Below, piece after piece: positions 8,132-16,173 of a stretch of DNA of 34,862 bases (the stretch's first letter is position 1; every line of letters begins with the position of its first letter). A program made the position numbers and the translations under genes. The notes beneath the pieces were generated by a model. It was not told where the DNA came from. It saw only the letters and a program-made list of their open reading frames with translations, and searched no databases. Source of the DNA: Treponema sp. (GTDB taxonomy: Bacteria > Spirochaetota > Spirochaetia > Treponematales > Breznakiellaceae); contig JAIRPD010000060.1 in the NCBI GenBank assembly GCA_031257195.1, positions 1-34,862 on the forward strand. The letters are read 5' to 3'.

Positions 8132-8161
8132 AGCCTACCATACCTTCGCCGTCCGGGGCAA
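8132..8161 (-). promoter_or_regulatory. Putative ridA promoter
   Basis: On the minus strand, TTGCCC (8156-8161) and TAGGCT (8132-8137) are 18 bases apart, with TGG just before the -10 (an extended -10). The -10 ends 6 bases from the ATG at 8125, which predicts a leaderless message. Confidence 0.4.
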
Positions 8162-8242
8162 GGGCGCGCGATGAGCCATCGAAAAAGCGGCCGGCTCGAA
8201 CACCAGAACCCTTTTAAACGATTTCCCGCGGGGACGCGGCTT

Positions 8243-8277
8243 CCGGCCCCGGGGAACTCCCCCTCCCGCGGGGCCGG
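8243..8277. repeat. GC-rich inverted repeat downstream of the acetyltransferase
   Basis: CCGGCCCCG (8243-8251) is the exact reverse complement of CGGGGCCGG (8269-8277). It lies after the stop of the acetyltransferase gene and before the ridA promoter. There is no T-run, so it may be a factor-dependent terminator or RNA 3-prime stabiliser. Confidence 0.4.
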
Positions 8278-8333
8278 GCGGATACGGTCCGCGCCAACGG
8301 GGCCGGCGGGTCGCGCGCGGCGTTCCGCGGTTT

Positions 8334-9257
8334 TCACGTCAGTATATCCCTATAAGCCCCATCGACCGCTTCCGCTTTTTCTTTGCAGCGCCTAAAAAAC
8401 TCTTCTGGATTGTAGAATACATCCAAATTGTTGAAGAGGGTCTTGTTATCATATTCCCACCATTTGATTTGCCTGAGCAGTTCTATCTTTTCCAACGGAA
8501 ACCGGTAACGGACAAGCCTGGCGGGGGTTCCTACAACTATCGCGTAAGGCTCTACATCATGGGTAACTATCGCGCCCGCTCCAATTATCGCCCCATCTCC
8601 AATATGATGACATTTTGACGCGTTGATAAACGCGTTCGCCCCAATCCATACATCATTGCCAATTACAAGACTGTTATCATGCCGAATAGACGAAATCATT
8701 TCACGGGATGGCATTATTACTCTGCCCAGAATACTTGTGGTCAACCAGCTCATGGGATGATCCACTTCAACCTGGGCGGTAGCGGCTATTGACGTAAAAC
8801 GCCCAATGGATTTTAATTCCCCGCCGCCGTCAATAATATGTTTGTATCCATACGTAAATTTACCAACCTTGACACCATGATATTCTATATCGTGAAAATC
8901 ACTTTCCAGAGGCACGGTTATCGCGTAGTCTTTCACCGCCTCAAACCCGGCGCTTTGAAGCCCCCCCGAAATGTCCTCGGCGAACCGCCCGCTTGTTACA
9001 ATAACGTAATGTTTTGACTTGTCAAGGGCGGAAGGAGCGAGTACGGGCAGATCATGGAATCGTCCAATGTGCGCCACCCTGGTATCGCAAAAAAACTTTG
9101 GCTCGAGAAATTGAGCGCCAATCTCTTTCATAAAATCATTGGCTTTAAGAAAAAACTCGCCTTGATTACCACAGCCGGCGCATATGATGTCCCTGTTTCC
9201 GGCGTTTTCTTTCGCGGCGTTTATTACCTGCGGAAACAATACAAAATTTTGATTCAT
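8334..9257 (-). CDS. Hexapeptide-repeat acetyltransferase (CatB/Vat-like) with PglD-like N-terminal domain
   Basis: The protein has 307 residues. The C-terminal half is a left-handed beta-helix acyltransferase: repeated hexapeptides such as IGNDVWIGANAFINASKCHH, then IGDGAIIGAGAIVTHDVEPY and AIVVGTPARLVRYRF, the signature of CatB-like O-acetyltransferases that use acetyl-CoA. The N-terminal 130 residues (RDIICAGCGNQGEFFLKAND; FFCDTRVAHIGRFHDLPVLA) resemble the Rossmann-like domain in front of PglD-type sugar acyltransferases. A surface-glycan acetyltransferase is therefore plausible. The ATG at 9257 has an AGGAG six bases upstream and gives the better N-terminus than codons farther upstream. 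The gene is visibly richer in A and T than its neighbours and has its own promoter, which suggests horizontal acquisition. Confidence 0.8.
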   Translation of the reverse strand: MNQNFVLFPQVINAAKENAGNRDIICAGCGNQGEFFLKANDFMKEIGAQFLEPKFFCDTRVAHIGRFHDLPVLAPSALDKSKHYVIVTSGRFAEDISGGLQSAGFEAVKDYAITVPLESDFHDIEYHGVKVGKFTYGYKHIIDGGGELKSIGRFTSIAATAQVEVDHPMSWLTTSILGRVIMPSREMISSIRHDNSLVIGNDVWIGANAFINASKCHHIGDGAIIGAGAIVTHDVEPYAIVVGTPARLVRYRFPLEKIELLRQIKWWEYDNKTLFNNLDVFYNPEEFFRRCKEKAEAVDGAYRDILT

Positions 9258-9276
9258 TTCACGCTCCTGATAAGGA

Positions 9277-9305
9277 ACTCTACAATTTTCATATATCGCT
9301 GTCAA
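9277..9305 (-). promoter_or_regulatory. Promoter of the acetyltransferase gene
   Basis: On the minus strand, TTGACA (9300-9305) and TAGAGT (9277-9282) are separated by exactly 17 AT-rich bases. The predicted start gives a short leader containing the AGGAG site. Confidence 0.55.
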
Positions 9306-9395
9306 CCAATCGCGCCATCTCATCAAAAATATTACTGAAAAGAGGTTATCGCGCCCCTCCCCCGCGGGCGGGAACCGCGGCGGGTTTCCGGCGCT

Positions 9396-10715
9396 TTAGC
9401 CGGAGGCGGGGTCCATCAAGGCCAGGCGGCGGCAGGCTTCTTCCACGTCGGAGCGGTGGCCAAAGGCGGAAAAGCGGATAAAGGACTGTCCCGCGGGGCC
9501 AAAGCCCGCGCCGGGGGTGGTAACTACCCGGCATCGTTCCAGGATTTCCGCGAATACCTCCCAGCTGTCCCGGCCCGGAAAGCGGGCCCAGACGTAGGGC
9601 GAGTTATCCCCCCCCACGCGGGAAATCCCCAGTTTCCGCAGGGCCGCGCGGATCAGGGCGGCGTTTCCCAGGTAAAAATCGCACAGCCGGCGGACCTCGG
9701 TAAGCCCCTCCGGGGAAAGGGCCGCCAATCCCCCCGCCTGGGCGATGTTGGAGGCCCCGTTGAAGATCGTCCCCATCACCCTGCCCCAGTCGGCGTTGAC
9801 GCTTTCTCCCCCGGCGTACGTTAGTTCCCGGGGAACCACGGTCCAGCCCAGCCGGACTCCGGTAAATCCCGCGGGTTTGGAGAAGGACTTCACCTCAATG
9901 GCGCATTCCCGGCTGCCCTGGATGGCGTAGATCGTTTTGGGCAGCGCCGGGTCCCGGATGTACTCCGCGTAGGCGGCGTCAAAAACGATGAGGCAGCCCT
10001 TTTTCCGGGCGGCGGCCACCAGCTCCGTAAGCTGTTCCTCCGTGGCGGCCGCGCCGGTGGGATTGTTGGGGGAGCAAAAGTAAAAGAGGGAATGTTCCGG
10101 CAGCTGGGACAGATCGGGGAAGCAGCCGTTTTCCGCCGTACAGGGGAGGTAGGTGATTCCCCCGTAACCGGCCCGGCCCGCGGCGGCGTCTTCCGTCCAG
10201 TCCCCCGCCGCCCCGATCAGTACCGAGCCGTCCACGTACACCGGATAGGAGGGGTCCTGGACGGCCACCCTGGTTCCCGCCCCAAAGAGAAGCTGCAGCC
10301 GGCCAATGTCGCACTTGGCCCCGTCGGAGATAAAGATCTCCTCCGCGGAGAAGGGTTCCCCCCTTACGGTTCCCCCGGGGAGGCCGTTTTCGGCGTCCCG
10401 ATCCGCGGCGGCGTCCCGGCCCAGGGGCCGGTAAAACACCGCGGAGATCCGCCGCCGCAATTCCGGCAGCCCCTCATCCTGGTAGCCCGAGTAACCTTCC
10501 GCCGTACCAAGCCCGCGGGCGCCTTCGGTGAGGCCCCGGCAGGTATGGGGAAGGATGGGCTCCGTGGTGTTCCCCACCCCCAGGCTGATGATCCGGGTTT
10601 CGGGCCGGGCCGGGTCTTCCGGGTGGGCGGCGGCAAACTCCCGCCGCCGCCGGGCGATTTCCGGGAAAAGGTAGCCCGCTTTAAGCCGGGCCAGATTGGG
10701 GTTACGGTTCAGCAT
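9396..10715 (-). CDS. dapL: LL-diaminopimelate aminotransferase
   Basis: The protein has 439 residues. This PLP enzyme converts tetrahydrodipicolinate to LL-2,6-diaminopimelate in one step, for lysine and peptidoglycan synthesis. The N-terminus NPNLARLKAGYLFPEIARR is diagnostic for DapL. IISLGVGNTTEPIL, EIFISDGAKCDIGRLQ, YFCSPNNPTGAA, VFDAAYAEYI and the PLP-lysine motif VKSFSKPAGFTGVRLGW (lysine near 277) follow in order. It is about 30 residues longer than usual because of an insert near residues 110-130 (DAAADRDAENGLPGGT). The start at 10715 matches the family N-terminus; an upstream in-frame codon at 10751 adds residues with no counterpart. The ATG lies five bases after a TGGTATACT box, without a Shine-Dalgarno sequence. 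Confidence 0.92.
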   Translation of the reverse strand: MLNRNPNLARLKAGYLFPEIARRRREFAAAHPEDPARPETRIISLGVGNTTEPILPHTCRGLTEGARGLGTAEGYSGYQDEGLPELRRRISAVFYRPLGRDAAADRDAENGLPGGTVRGEPFSAEEIFISDGAKCDIGRLQLLFGAGTRVAVQDPSYPVYVDGSVLIGAAGDWTEDAAAGRAGYGGITYLPCTAENGCFPDLSQLPEHSLFYFCSPNNPTGAAATEEQLTELVAAARKKGCLIVFDAAYAEYIRDPALPKTIYAIQGSRECAIEVKSFSKPAGFTGVRLGWTVVPRELTYAGGESVNADWGRVMGTIFNGASNIAQAGGLAALSPEGLTEVRRLCDFYLGNAALIRAALRKLGISRVGGDNSPYVWARFPGRDSWEVFAEILERCRVVTTPGAGFGPAGQSFIRFSAFGHRSDVEEACRRLALMDPASG

Positions 10716-10720
10716 AAGCC

Positions 10721-10726
10721 AGTATA
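10721..10726 (-). promoter_or_regulatory. -10 box (TATACT) five bases before dapL
   Basis: The minus strand reads TGG-TATACT-GGCTT-ATG. The TGG makes an extended -10. The nearest -35-like hexamer (TTGCGC) is 19 bases upstream. A leaderless dapL mRNA is predicted. Confidence 0.45.
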
Positions 10727-10856
10727 CCACCGTCCGCCGCCGGCCGCGCAAGGGGCGCGCGGGGACCCCCCGGCCCGGGGTTCACTCCGGACTCCGGCGA
10801 TCCCGAAACAGCCGGTGAAAGGGGTCTGTGGCTTTGTGGAGGGGTGGGGGGCGGTT

Positions 10857-12506
10857 CTATATCCGCAGTCTTTCCGCGTGGTGGTAGGCCCCGGCCCGCA
10901 GGGTCTTTACCTGTTCGTCCATCAGGTATTCGTCAAAGCTCATCATCCGATCTATGAGGGCGGAGGGGGCCCCGCCGGGGCCGGGGGGGAGGATTTCCAC
11001 AATCCGGTTGGCGATGGAGGTGATAAACTCGTGGTCGTGGGAGTTAAAGAGGATCGCCCCGGGAAAGGCGATAAGCCCCTCGTTCAGGGCGGTAATCGCC
11101 TCCAGGTCCAGGTGGTTGGTGGGCTCGTCCAGGATGAGGACGTTGGCGCCGGAAAGCATCATCTTCGCCAGGAGGCAGCGGACCCGCTCGCCCCCGGACA
11201 GGACGTTTACCGGCTTGAGGGCCTCGTCGCCGGAAAAGAGCATCCGCCCCAGAAAGCCCCGCACGTAGGTTTCGTCCTCGTCCGGGGAGTACTGTTTGAG
11301 CCAGCCGGTGAGGGAGAGGTCCGAATCGAAAAAGGCGGCGTTTTCCTTGGGAAAGTAGGAGAGGCTTGTGGTCTGCCCCCAGTATATCCCCGCGGCCGCG
11401 CCTGAGTCCGCGGCGGCGGCGGCCATCTCAAAGAGGGCGGTTTTTGCCTGATGCTCGGCCCCCACAAAGGCGATCTTGTCCCCCTTGTTCACGGTCAGGG
11501 AAAAGTCCTGGAGCCCCGCGGCGGCGTCGCTTATCTTTTCGAAGCGCAGGACGTTGTTGCCGATTTCCCGGCTGGGCTTAAAGCCCACGAAGGGAAATTT
11601 CCTGCTGGTAACGGCGATGTTGTCCAGGTCCAGCTTTTCCAGTACCTTCTTGCGGCTTGTGGCTTGCCGGCTTTTAGCGGCATTGCTGGCAAAGCGCTGG
11701 ATAAATTCCCGCAGCTCCCGGGCCTTTTCCTCGTTCCGCTTCTGCTGGTCTTTGGCCTGTTTTTGCAGCATCTGGCTCATCTGGTACCAGAAGTCGTAGT
11801 TTCCCGTGTACTGGGTTATCCGGCCAAAGTCGATGTCGCAGATGTGGGTGCATACGGCGTTAAGAAAGTGTCTGTCGTGGGAAACCACGATCACCGTATT
11901 GGGAAAGTCTATGAGAAAGTCCTCCAGCCAGGCGATGGATTCCAGGTCCAGGCCGTTGGTGGGCTCGTCCAGCAGCAGAATGTCCGGGCTGCCAAAGAGG
12001 GCCTGGGCCAAAAGAACCCGTACCTTTTTTGATTCTTCCAGCTCCGCCATAAGCTTTCCGTGGTCTTCCTCGTCCAGGCCCAGGCCGGAGAGGAGCTGCC
12101 CCGCCTGGGCCTCCGCCTCCCAGCCTCCCAGGTCGGCGAAATCCGCCTCCAGTTCGCTGGCCCTCATACCGTCTTCCTCGGAAAAGTCCTCCTTGGCGTA
12201 GATGGCTTCCCGCTCCTTTGTTACGGCGTAGAGCCGGGGGTAGCCCATGATCACCGTTTCCAGGGCGGGGTGTTCCTCAAAAGCAAAGTGGTCCTGTTTA
12301 AGCACCGCCATCCGTTCTCCCCTGGAGACGGCGATTTCGCCCTTGTCATGTTCCGTCTCGCCGGAAAGAATTTTGAGGAAGGTGGACTTTCCCGCCCCGT
12401 TGGCGCCGATGATCCCGTAGCAGTTGCCGGGGGTGAACTTGAGGTTTACGTCTTTAAAGAGGATCCGCTCCCCATAGGAAAGGCTTACGCCGGTTACTGT
12501 TATCAC
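10857..12506 (-). CDS. ABC-F family ATPase (YkpA/YbiT-like)
   Basis: The protein has 549 residues with two ATP-binding cassettes on one soluble chain and no membrane segments, as in ABC-F proteins that act on the ribosome. Cassette 1 has Walker A GIIGANGAGKST (about 31-42) and Walker B ILLLDEPTNGLDLESIAWLE, with a degenerate signature (MAELEESKKVRV). Cassette 2 has a good signature and Walker B (LSGGERVRCLLAK; VLILDEPTNHLDLEAI) but a weakened Walker A (VGAEHQAKTALFE). This asymmetry is, from memory, usual in the YkpA branch. A charged linker (KQAKDQQKRNEEKARELREF) joins them. The start is GTG, six bases after a TATACT box, with no Shine-Dalgarno sequence. Target (translation factor or antibiotic resistance) is not shown. 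Confidence 0.88.
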   Translation of the reverse strand: MITVTGVSLSYGERILFKDVNLKFTPGNCYGIIGANGAGKSTFLKILSGETEHDKGEIAVSRGERMAVLKQDHFAFEEHPALETVIMGYPRLYAVTKEREAIYAKEDFSEEDGMRASELEADFADLGGWEAEAQAGQLLSGLGLDEEDHGKLMAELEESKKVRVLLAQALFGSPDILLLDEPTNGLDLESIAWLEDFLIDFPNTVIVVSHDRHFLNAVCTHICDIDFGRITQYTGNYDFWYQMSQMLQKQAKDQQKRNEEKARELREFIQRFASNAAKSRQATSRKKVLEKLDLDNIAVTSRKFPFVGFKPSREIGNNVLRFEKISDAAAGLQDFSLTVNKGDKIAFVGAEHQAKTALFEMAAAAADSGAAAGIYWGQTTSLSYFPKENAAFFDSDLSLTGWLKQYSPDEDETYVRGFLGRMLFSGDEALKPVNVLSGGERVRCLLAKMMLSGANVLILDEPTNHLDLEAITALNEGLIAFPGAILFNSHDHEFITSIANRIVEILPPGPGGAPSALIDRMMSFDEYLMDEQVKTLRAGAYHHAERLRI

Positions 12507-12512
12507 AGGGCT

Positions 12513-12541
12513 AGTATACCAGAAAGCCGGGGGAATGTCAG
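12513..12541 (-). promoter_or_regulatory. Promoter of the ABC-F gene
   Basis: On the minus strand, CTGACA (12536-12541), 17 bases, then TATACT (12513-12518) with a TGG extension. Six bases then separate it from the GTG at 12506. It stands back to back with the + promoter at 12549-12577. Confidence 0.65.
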
Positions 12542-12548
12542 CGCTCCA

Positions 12549-12577
12549 TTGACAAGAACCGTTCCTTCTCCGATACT
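12549..12577 (+). promoter_or_regulatory. Promoter of the secreted-protein gene
   Basis: A perfect TTGACA (12549-12554) is followed by 17 bases and GATACT (12572-12577). A GGGAGG Shine-Dalgarno lies five bases before the ATG at 12599. Confidence 0.65.
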
Positions 12578-12598
12578 AAGAAGGTTCGGGAGGTCGGC

Positions 12599-13189
12599 AT
12601 GGGAAAGCGATTTTTAAGGGATTTTCGCGCGCCCCGGGGAGTGATTTTCGCGGCGCTGTTTATGATGGTTTGCGCCGCCGCCTTTGCCCAGAAGACGGAA
12701 TCCTGGGCCAAAATACGTTCCAGCGCTGACTTGGCGGGCAGTTGGGAGGGTTCCCAAACCATGGAGGTTCCCCGAAATGACGAGGCCGGCGTGCCCCAGT
12801 CGGTTCTGCTGATAAGTTTTACCCTGAATTATGTCCGGGGCGGCGAAAACGTCGATATGAAGCTGAAGATGAATTTTAACCAGCTGCTGGAAGATTGGGT
12901 TCTTATGCCCCAGATGAAACAGGTAAAATTTACGAAGGATCAAATTTGGCTGGTGCTGGTGGAGATGTTGAGCAACATGATGGGGGAAGTCGTTGAATTT
13001 GACGATGGCTACAACATGTTGTACACCATGTCCGGTCCGGTGGATTCCCTGATGAGCGACGGCAGCGTAATGATTAACCGGAACAAGACAAAGCTGAAGC
13101 TTACGTTTGACGAGCCCATGAGCCTGGGCCTGGGAGACGAGGGCTTTACCGAGATGATCCTTGATAAAAAGAAAAACGAAACCCTTTAA
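12599..13189 (+). CDS. Secreted protein of unknown function
   Basis: The protein has 196 residues. The N-terminus is a clear Sec signal peptide: basic MGKRFLRDFRAPRG, hydrophobic VIFAALFMMVCAAAFA and a cut after AFA. No lipobox cysteine is present. The mature part begins KTESWAKIRSSADLAGSWEG and ends with TKLKLTFDEPMSLGLGDEGF; the alternating pattern suggests a small beta-sheet or lipocalin-like fold (SADLAGSWEG resembles lipocalin-type starts), but I cannot assign a family. Its own promoter and a strong GGGAGG ribosome site indicate independent, fairly high expression. It is divergent from the ABC-F gene and converges on the helicase gene with 29 bases between stops. Confidence 0.75.
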   Translation: MGKRFLRDFRAPRGVIFAALFMMVCAAAFAQKTESWAKIRSSADLAGSWEGSQTMEVPRNDEAGVPQSVLLISFTLNYVRGGENVDMKLKMNFNQLLEDWVLMPQMKQVKFTKDQIWLVLVEMLSNMMGEVVEFDDGYNMLYTMSGPVDSLMSDGSVMINRNKTKLKLTFDEPMSLGLGDEGFTEMILDKKKNETL

Positions 13190-13218
13190 GGGGCCGCCGG
13201 ACCGGAACCCGGCGCCGC

Positions 13219-15054
13219 CTAGTCCTTCTTTTTAAAGAGCCCCAACAGTTTTCCCAGGAGGGCCGGTTTTTCCACGCCGGGTTTCGCGCCGGTTTCCGGC
13301 TTTTTCCCGCCGGTCCCTGTTCGCGGGCCCGGGGAAGCCTCCGCGGGGGAAGACCGGGATTCTCGTTTCTCCGCCGTTCCGGCGGCGGGGGTTCCAGACC
13401 GGGCTTCGTCTCGTTCCCGGGGCCGCCGCTTCCCTCCCCCGCGCCTTTTGGCCGGACCCCGCTCCGTTTCCGGGGTTCGCCGTTCCGTCCCTTTAGTGGA
13501 CGCCCCCCTGCCGGGTCCCTCCTTACCGGGAATCTCTCTGGCGGGAGAATTGTCCCGGCGGCGGCCTCCGGTTTCCTGATCGTATTTTTCCTTGTAATAG
13601 GCCAGCCGCTCTTCCAGGGAAAGCCGGGAAAAGCCCTCGGGTTTTTCCGGCGCGTCTTCCCTGTTCAGCCCGGCGGCGTTTTCCCGAAACCCGCTTTCCA
13701 GAGGACGGCGCCGCTTTTCTTCCCGGCGGTCCTTATCCCGCGCCGGTCCATGGCCGCCGCCCCGTTCGTTCCGCCTCCCCCGGTCCCAGCGGCTTTCGCC
13801 TCGGTCTCTTCCGCCGGAACGGCCCCTCCGGTCCCCGGAACCGCCGCCCCGCCCGTCCCGGCTTTCCGGACCGGCGTCGTCGTAAAAGCCGGTTTTGATC
13901 CGCAGGCCGGCGCTCTTGTCCTCACCGTAGAGGTCCTCGCCGGCGATCTGGGAGGAAATCTTCTTGCCGATGTACTTTTCAATGTCCGGCAATTCGTATA
14001 CGTCCTGTTCGCTGGCCAGGGTGATGGCCTTGCCGGTTTTACCCGCCCGGGCGGTACGGCCTATGCGGTGCACATAGTTTTCCGACTCCACCGGCAGATC
14101 GTAGTTGACCACCATGGCCAGGCCCTCAATATCCAGGCCCCGGGCGGCCACGTCGGTGGCCACCAGGAAACGGGTAAGTCCCGCTTTTACGTCCTCAATG
14201 ATCTTAAGCCGTTTGGCCTGGGGCAGGTCCCCAATGATAAATTCACAGTCGATGCCGTTGATCCTGAGCCGTTTCGCCACGATTTCCGCGTAACGTTTGG
14301 TATTGCAGAAAATGATGGCGCTTTCCGGCTTGTCCCTGTTCAAAATCCCCAGGAGGAGCCGCATCTTGTCCCCGCTGGACACATGGTACAGGACCTGCTC
14401 CACCTCTTCCACGGTAACCGTTTCGGGCTCGATCTCGATTTCGTAGGGGCTTTTTGTGTATTCCCAGGCCAGGTTTTTTACCCAGGTATTCAGGGTGGCG
14501 CTGAACAGCATGGTCTGGCGGCGGTCCGCCGGGGGTACCACTTTGATCAGCTTCCGCAAATCGGGGTAAAACCCCATATCGAACATCCGGTCCGCCTCAT
14601 CCAGGATCAGGAAGGCGATGTCCATCAAGTTCATGTACCCCGATTTGTTCAGGTCTAGCACCCGGCCGGGGGTTCCTACCAGGATCTGGACATTGTCCTG
14701 TAAAAGCCGCTGCTGCAGGCCGTAACCCACCCCGCCGTAGAAACTTCCCACCTTAAAGGGAAGGTACTTCCCCAGGACTTTGGCTTCTTCCTCTACCTGA
14801 ACCGCCAGTTCTCTGGTAGGGACCATGATGATCGCCTTTTTCCCCCCCAAAAGGGGCTCGGTAAGAAGGCGCTGGAAAATTACCACCAAGAAGGCGGCGG
14901 TTTTCCCCGTTCCCGTCTGGGACTGGACGTAAAGGTCCTGGCCCCCAAAGGCATTGGCCAAAACCTGTTCCTGCACGGGCATACAGGTAATATACCCCGC
15001 TCCGGTGATGCCCCGCTGAAGGTCTGGATGCAGATTAAACTCGCTGAATTCCAT
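13219..15054 (-). CDS. DEAD-box ATP-dependent RNA helicase with long basic tail
   Basis: The protein has 611 residues. All RNA-helicase motifs are present in order: Q motif (FNLHPDLQRGITGAGYITCM), motif I (QTGTGKTA, about 42-49), Ia (PTRELAVQ), Ib (VGTPGRVLDL), II (ILDEADRMFDMGF), III (FSATLN), V (LVATDVAARGLDIE) and VI (HRIGRTARAGKTG). The core ends near residue 385. The remaining about 225 residues are disordered and rich in Arg, Gly, Glu and Lys (GRGGGSGDRRGRSGGRDRGE; RREEKRRRPL), as in RhlE/DeaD-type helicases that use the tail to bind RNA, and finish in KLLGLFKKKD. The ATG at 15054 is preferred to the upstream GTG at 15075 because the latter overlaps the -10 box. Confidence 0.9.
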   Translation of the reverse strand: MEFSEFNLHPDLQRGITGAGYITCMPVQEQVLANAFGGQDLYVQSQTGTGKTAAFLVVIFQRLLTEPLLGGKKAIIMVPTRELAVQVEEEAKVLGKYLPFKVGSFYGGVGYGLQQRLLQDNVQILVGTPGRVLDLNKSGYMNLMDIAFLILDEADRMFDMGFYPDLRKLIKVVPPADRRQTMLFSATLNTWVKNLAWEYTKSPYEIEIEPETVTVEEVEQVLYHVSSGDKMRLLLGILNRDKPESAIIFCNTKRYAEIVAKRLRINGIDCEFIIGDLPQAKRLKIIEDVKAGLTRFLVATDVAARGLDIEGLAMVVNYDLPVESENYVHRIGRTARAGKTGKAITLASEQDVYELPDIEKYIGKKISSQIAGEDLYGEDKSAGLRIKTGFYDDAGPESRDGRGGGSGDRRGRSGGRDRGESRWDRGRRNERGGGHGPARDKDRREEKRRRPLESGFRENAAGLNREDAPEKPEGFSRLSLEERLAYYKEKYDQETGGRRRDNSPAREIPGKEGPGRGASTKGTERRTPETERGPAKRRGGGKRRPRERDEARSGTPAAGTAEKRESRSSPAEASPGPRTGTGGKKPETGAKPGVEKPALLGKLLGLFKKKD

Positions 15055-15066
15055 ATATTTGGAGGG

Positions 15067-15095
15067 AGTATACACCTTTCCGGGTTTTATCGCAA
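15067..15095 (-). promoter_or_regulatory. Promoter of the DEAD-box helicase gene
   Basis: On the minus strand, TTGCGA (15090-15095), 17 bases, TATACT (15067-15072). The start codon is 12 bases beyond the -10, so the leader would be only about 5 bases. Confidence 0.6.
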
Positions 15096-15111
15096 TGCCC
15101 CGCCGCGGCGG

Positions 15112-16173
15112 TTACCACAGGGCCTCCCTCAGCGCCGCCTCGTTGCGCCGCATGATCTCCACATAGGTAATTCCCGCCGCCAGCTCGTCCCGGCTGACAT
15201 TATGGGCCGAATGGAAGAGCCTTTTATCCGCCCCCGTTGACTCGCTTATGGCGTCCGCCATGCGGCCATTGGAAAATTCCAGGTGAAACACTACCGGAAT
15301 CTTTTCCGCCCGTATTTTGTTGATCAGGAAGGCCACGACAGCGGCGCTCGGCTCGGTTTCCGTGGAACAGCCGGGAAAAGCGGCGTAGTAGTTCAGGTTG
15401 TACGCGTCGATAAAGTACCGGAGGGGGAAACGGTCGGCGAAGATCAGGGTTTTCCGGGCGGCGCCGGAGACGATGGCCCGAAATTCCCCGTCCAGGGCGT
15501 CTAGTTCCGCCAGACAGGCCGCCGCGTTTCTTTCGTACAGGCCGGCGTTGGGAGGGTCCGCCTCACAAAGGGCCCGGGCGATTTTTTCCACTATACGTTT
15601 CGCGTTCCGGGGGGATGTCCATACATGTTCATCGTAGGCCGGTCCCGCTTCTCCGTCCTCGTCCTGTTCCATTCCTTCCACGATTTCCTCTTCCACCGGG
15701 TCCACACAGTCCATGAGGGCGATAATCCGCGTCTTTGACCCGTCCATGGAATCGAGGATCCGGTTTGCCCACTCCTCGCTTTCGCCCCCCACATAGATAA
15801 AGAGCCCCGCGTTTTGTATGGCGATAATGTCCTGGGGGGAAGGTTCATAGGAATGGCTTTCCGCCCCCGGCTTAAGAAGCATGGTGAGCTTTACCGCCGT
15901 TCCCCCGGGGGAAGCGTTTTTCCGGGGCAGGGCCGTTATGGTCCGGACAAAGTCGTAGGGGGGGAATATGGTGGTTATCACGCTGAGCGTTTCTTCCGCC
16001 CTTTCCCCGTTTTTTGCCGGCGGGGGCGGGCCGCGGTCTTTTCCCCCTTCGCAGGCCATAAGAAACAGCAGCGCGGCGCAGAATATAACCGCCCTCGGCG
16101 GAACCGGGCGGCCCGCGCGGTTTGTTACAAAAGGGCCTGGGCGTTTTATTTGTTTCGTTTTCATGGCCGTCAT
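15112..16173 (-). CDS. znuA: Zinc ABC transporter substrate-binding lipoprotein (ZnuA-like)
   Basis: The protein has 353 residues. It captures Zn (or Mn) outside the inner membrane for the ZnuCB importer. A signal sequence ends in the lipobox LMAC (FCAALLFLMACEGG, Cys near 41). Cluster A-1 motifs follow: LSVITTIFPPYDFVRTI, the first metal His in ESHSYEPSP, and the second in YDEHVWTSPRNAK. The usual third His is absent; the segment reads IFADRFPLRYFIDAYNLNYY, then AAFPGCSTETEPSA, a variant I associate with a subset of gut-bacterial homologues. The His-rich loop is replaced by an acidic stretch (EEEIVEGMEQDEDGEAG). The ATG overlaps the fur stop by one base (TAATG), and AAGGAG lies six bases upstream, so the pair is an operon. 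Confidence 0.85.
   Translation of the reverse strand: MTAMKTKQIKRPGPFVTNRAGRPVPPRAVIFCAALLFLMACEGGKDRGPPPPAKNGERAEETLSVITTIFPPYDFVRTITALPRKNASPGGTAVKLTMLLKPGAESHSYEPSPQDIIAIQNAGLFIYVGGESEEWANRILDSMDGSKTRIIALMDCVDPVEEEIVEGMEQDEDGEAGPAYDEHVWTSPRNAKRIVEKIARALCEADPPNAGLYERNAAACLAELDALDGEFRAIVSGAARKTLIFADRFPLRYFIDAYNLNYYAAFPGCSTETEPSAAVVAFLINKIRAEKIPVVFHLEFSNGRMADAISESTGADKRLFHSAHNVSRDELAAGITYVEIMRRNEAALREALW

Noticed and set aside
8193-8201. GTTCGAGCC on the minus strand, resembling a tRNA T-loop
   Set aside because: The flanking bases do not form a 5-bp T-stem and no acceptor or anticodon arm fits around it.
10857-12506. Degenerate Walker A in the second ABC-F cassette and degenerate signature in the first
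   Set aside because: Looked at first like decay, but from memory the YkpA/YbiT branch normally shows this asymmetry, so it is described in the gene entry and not as a finding.
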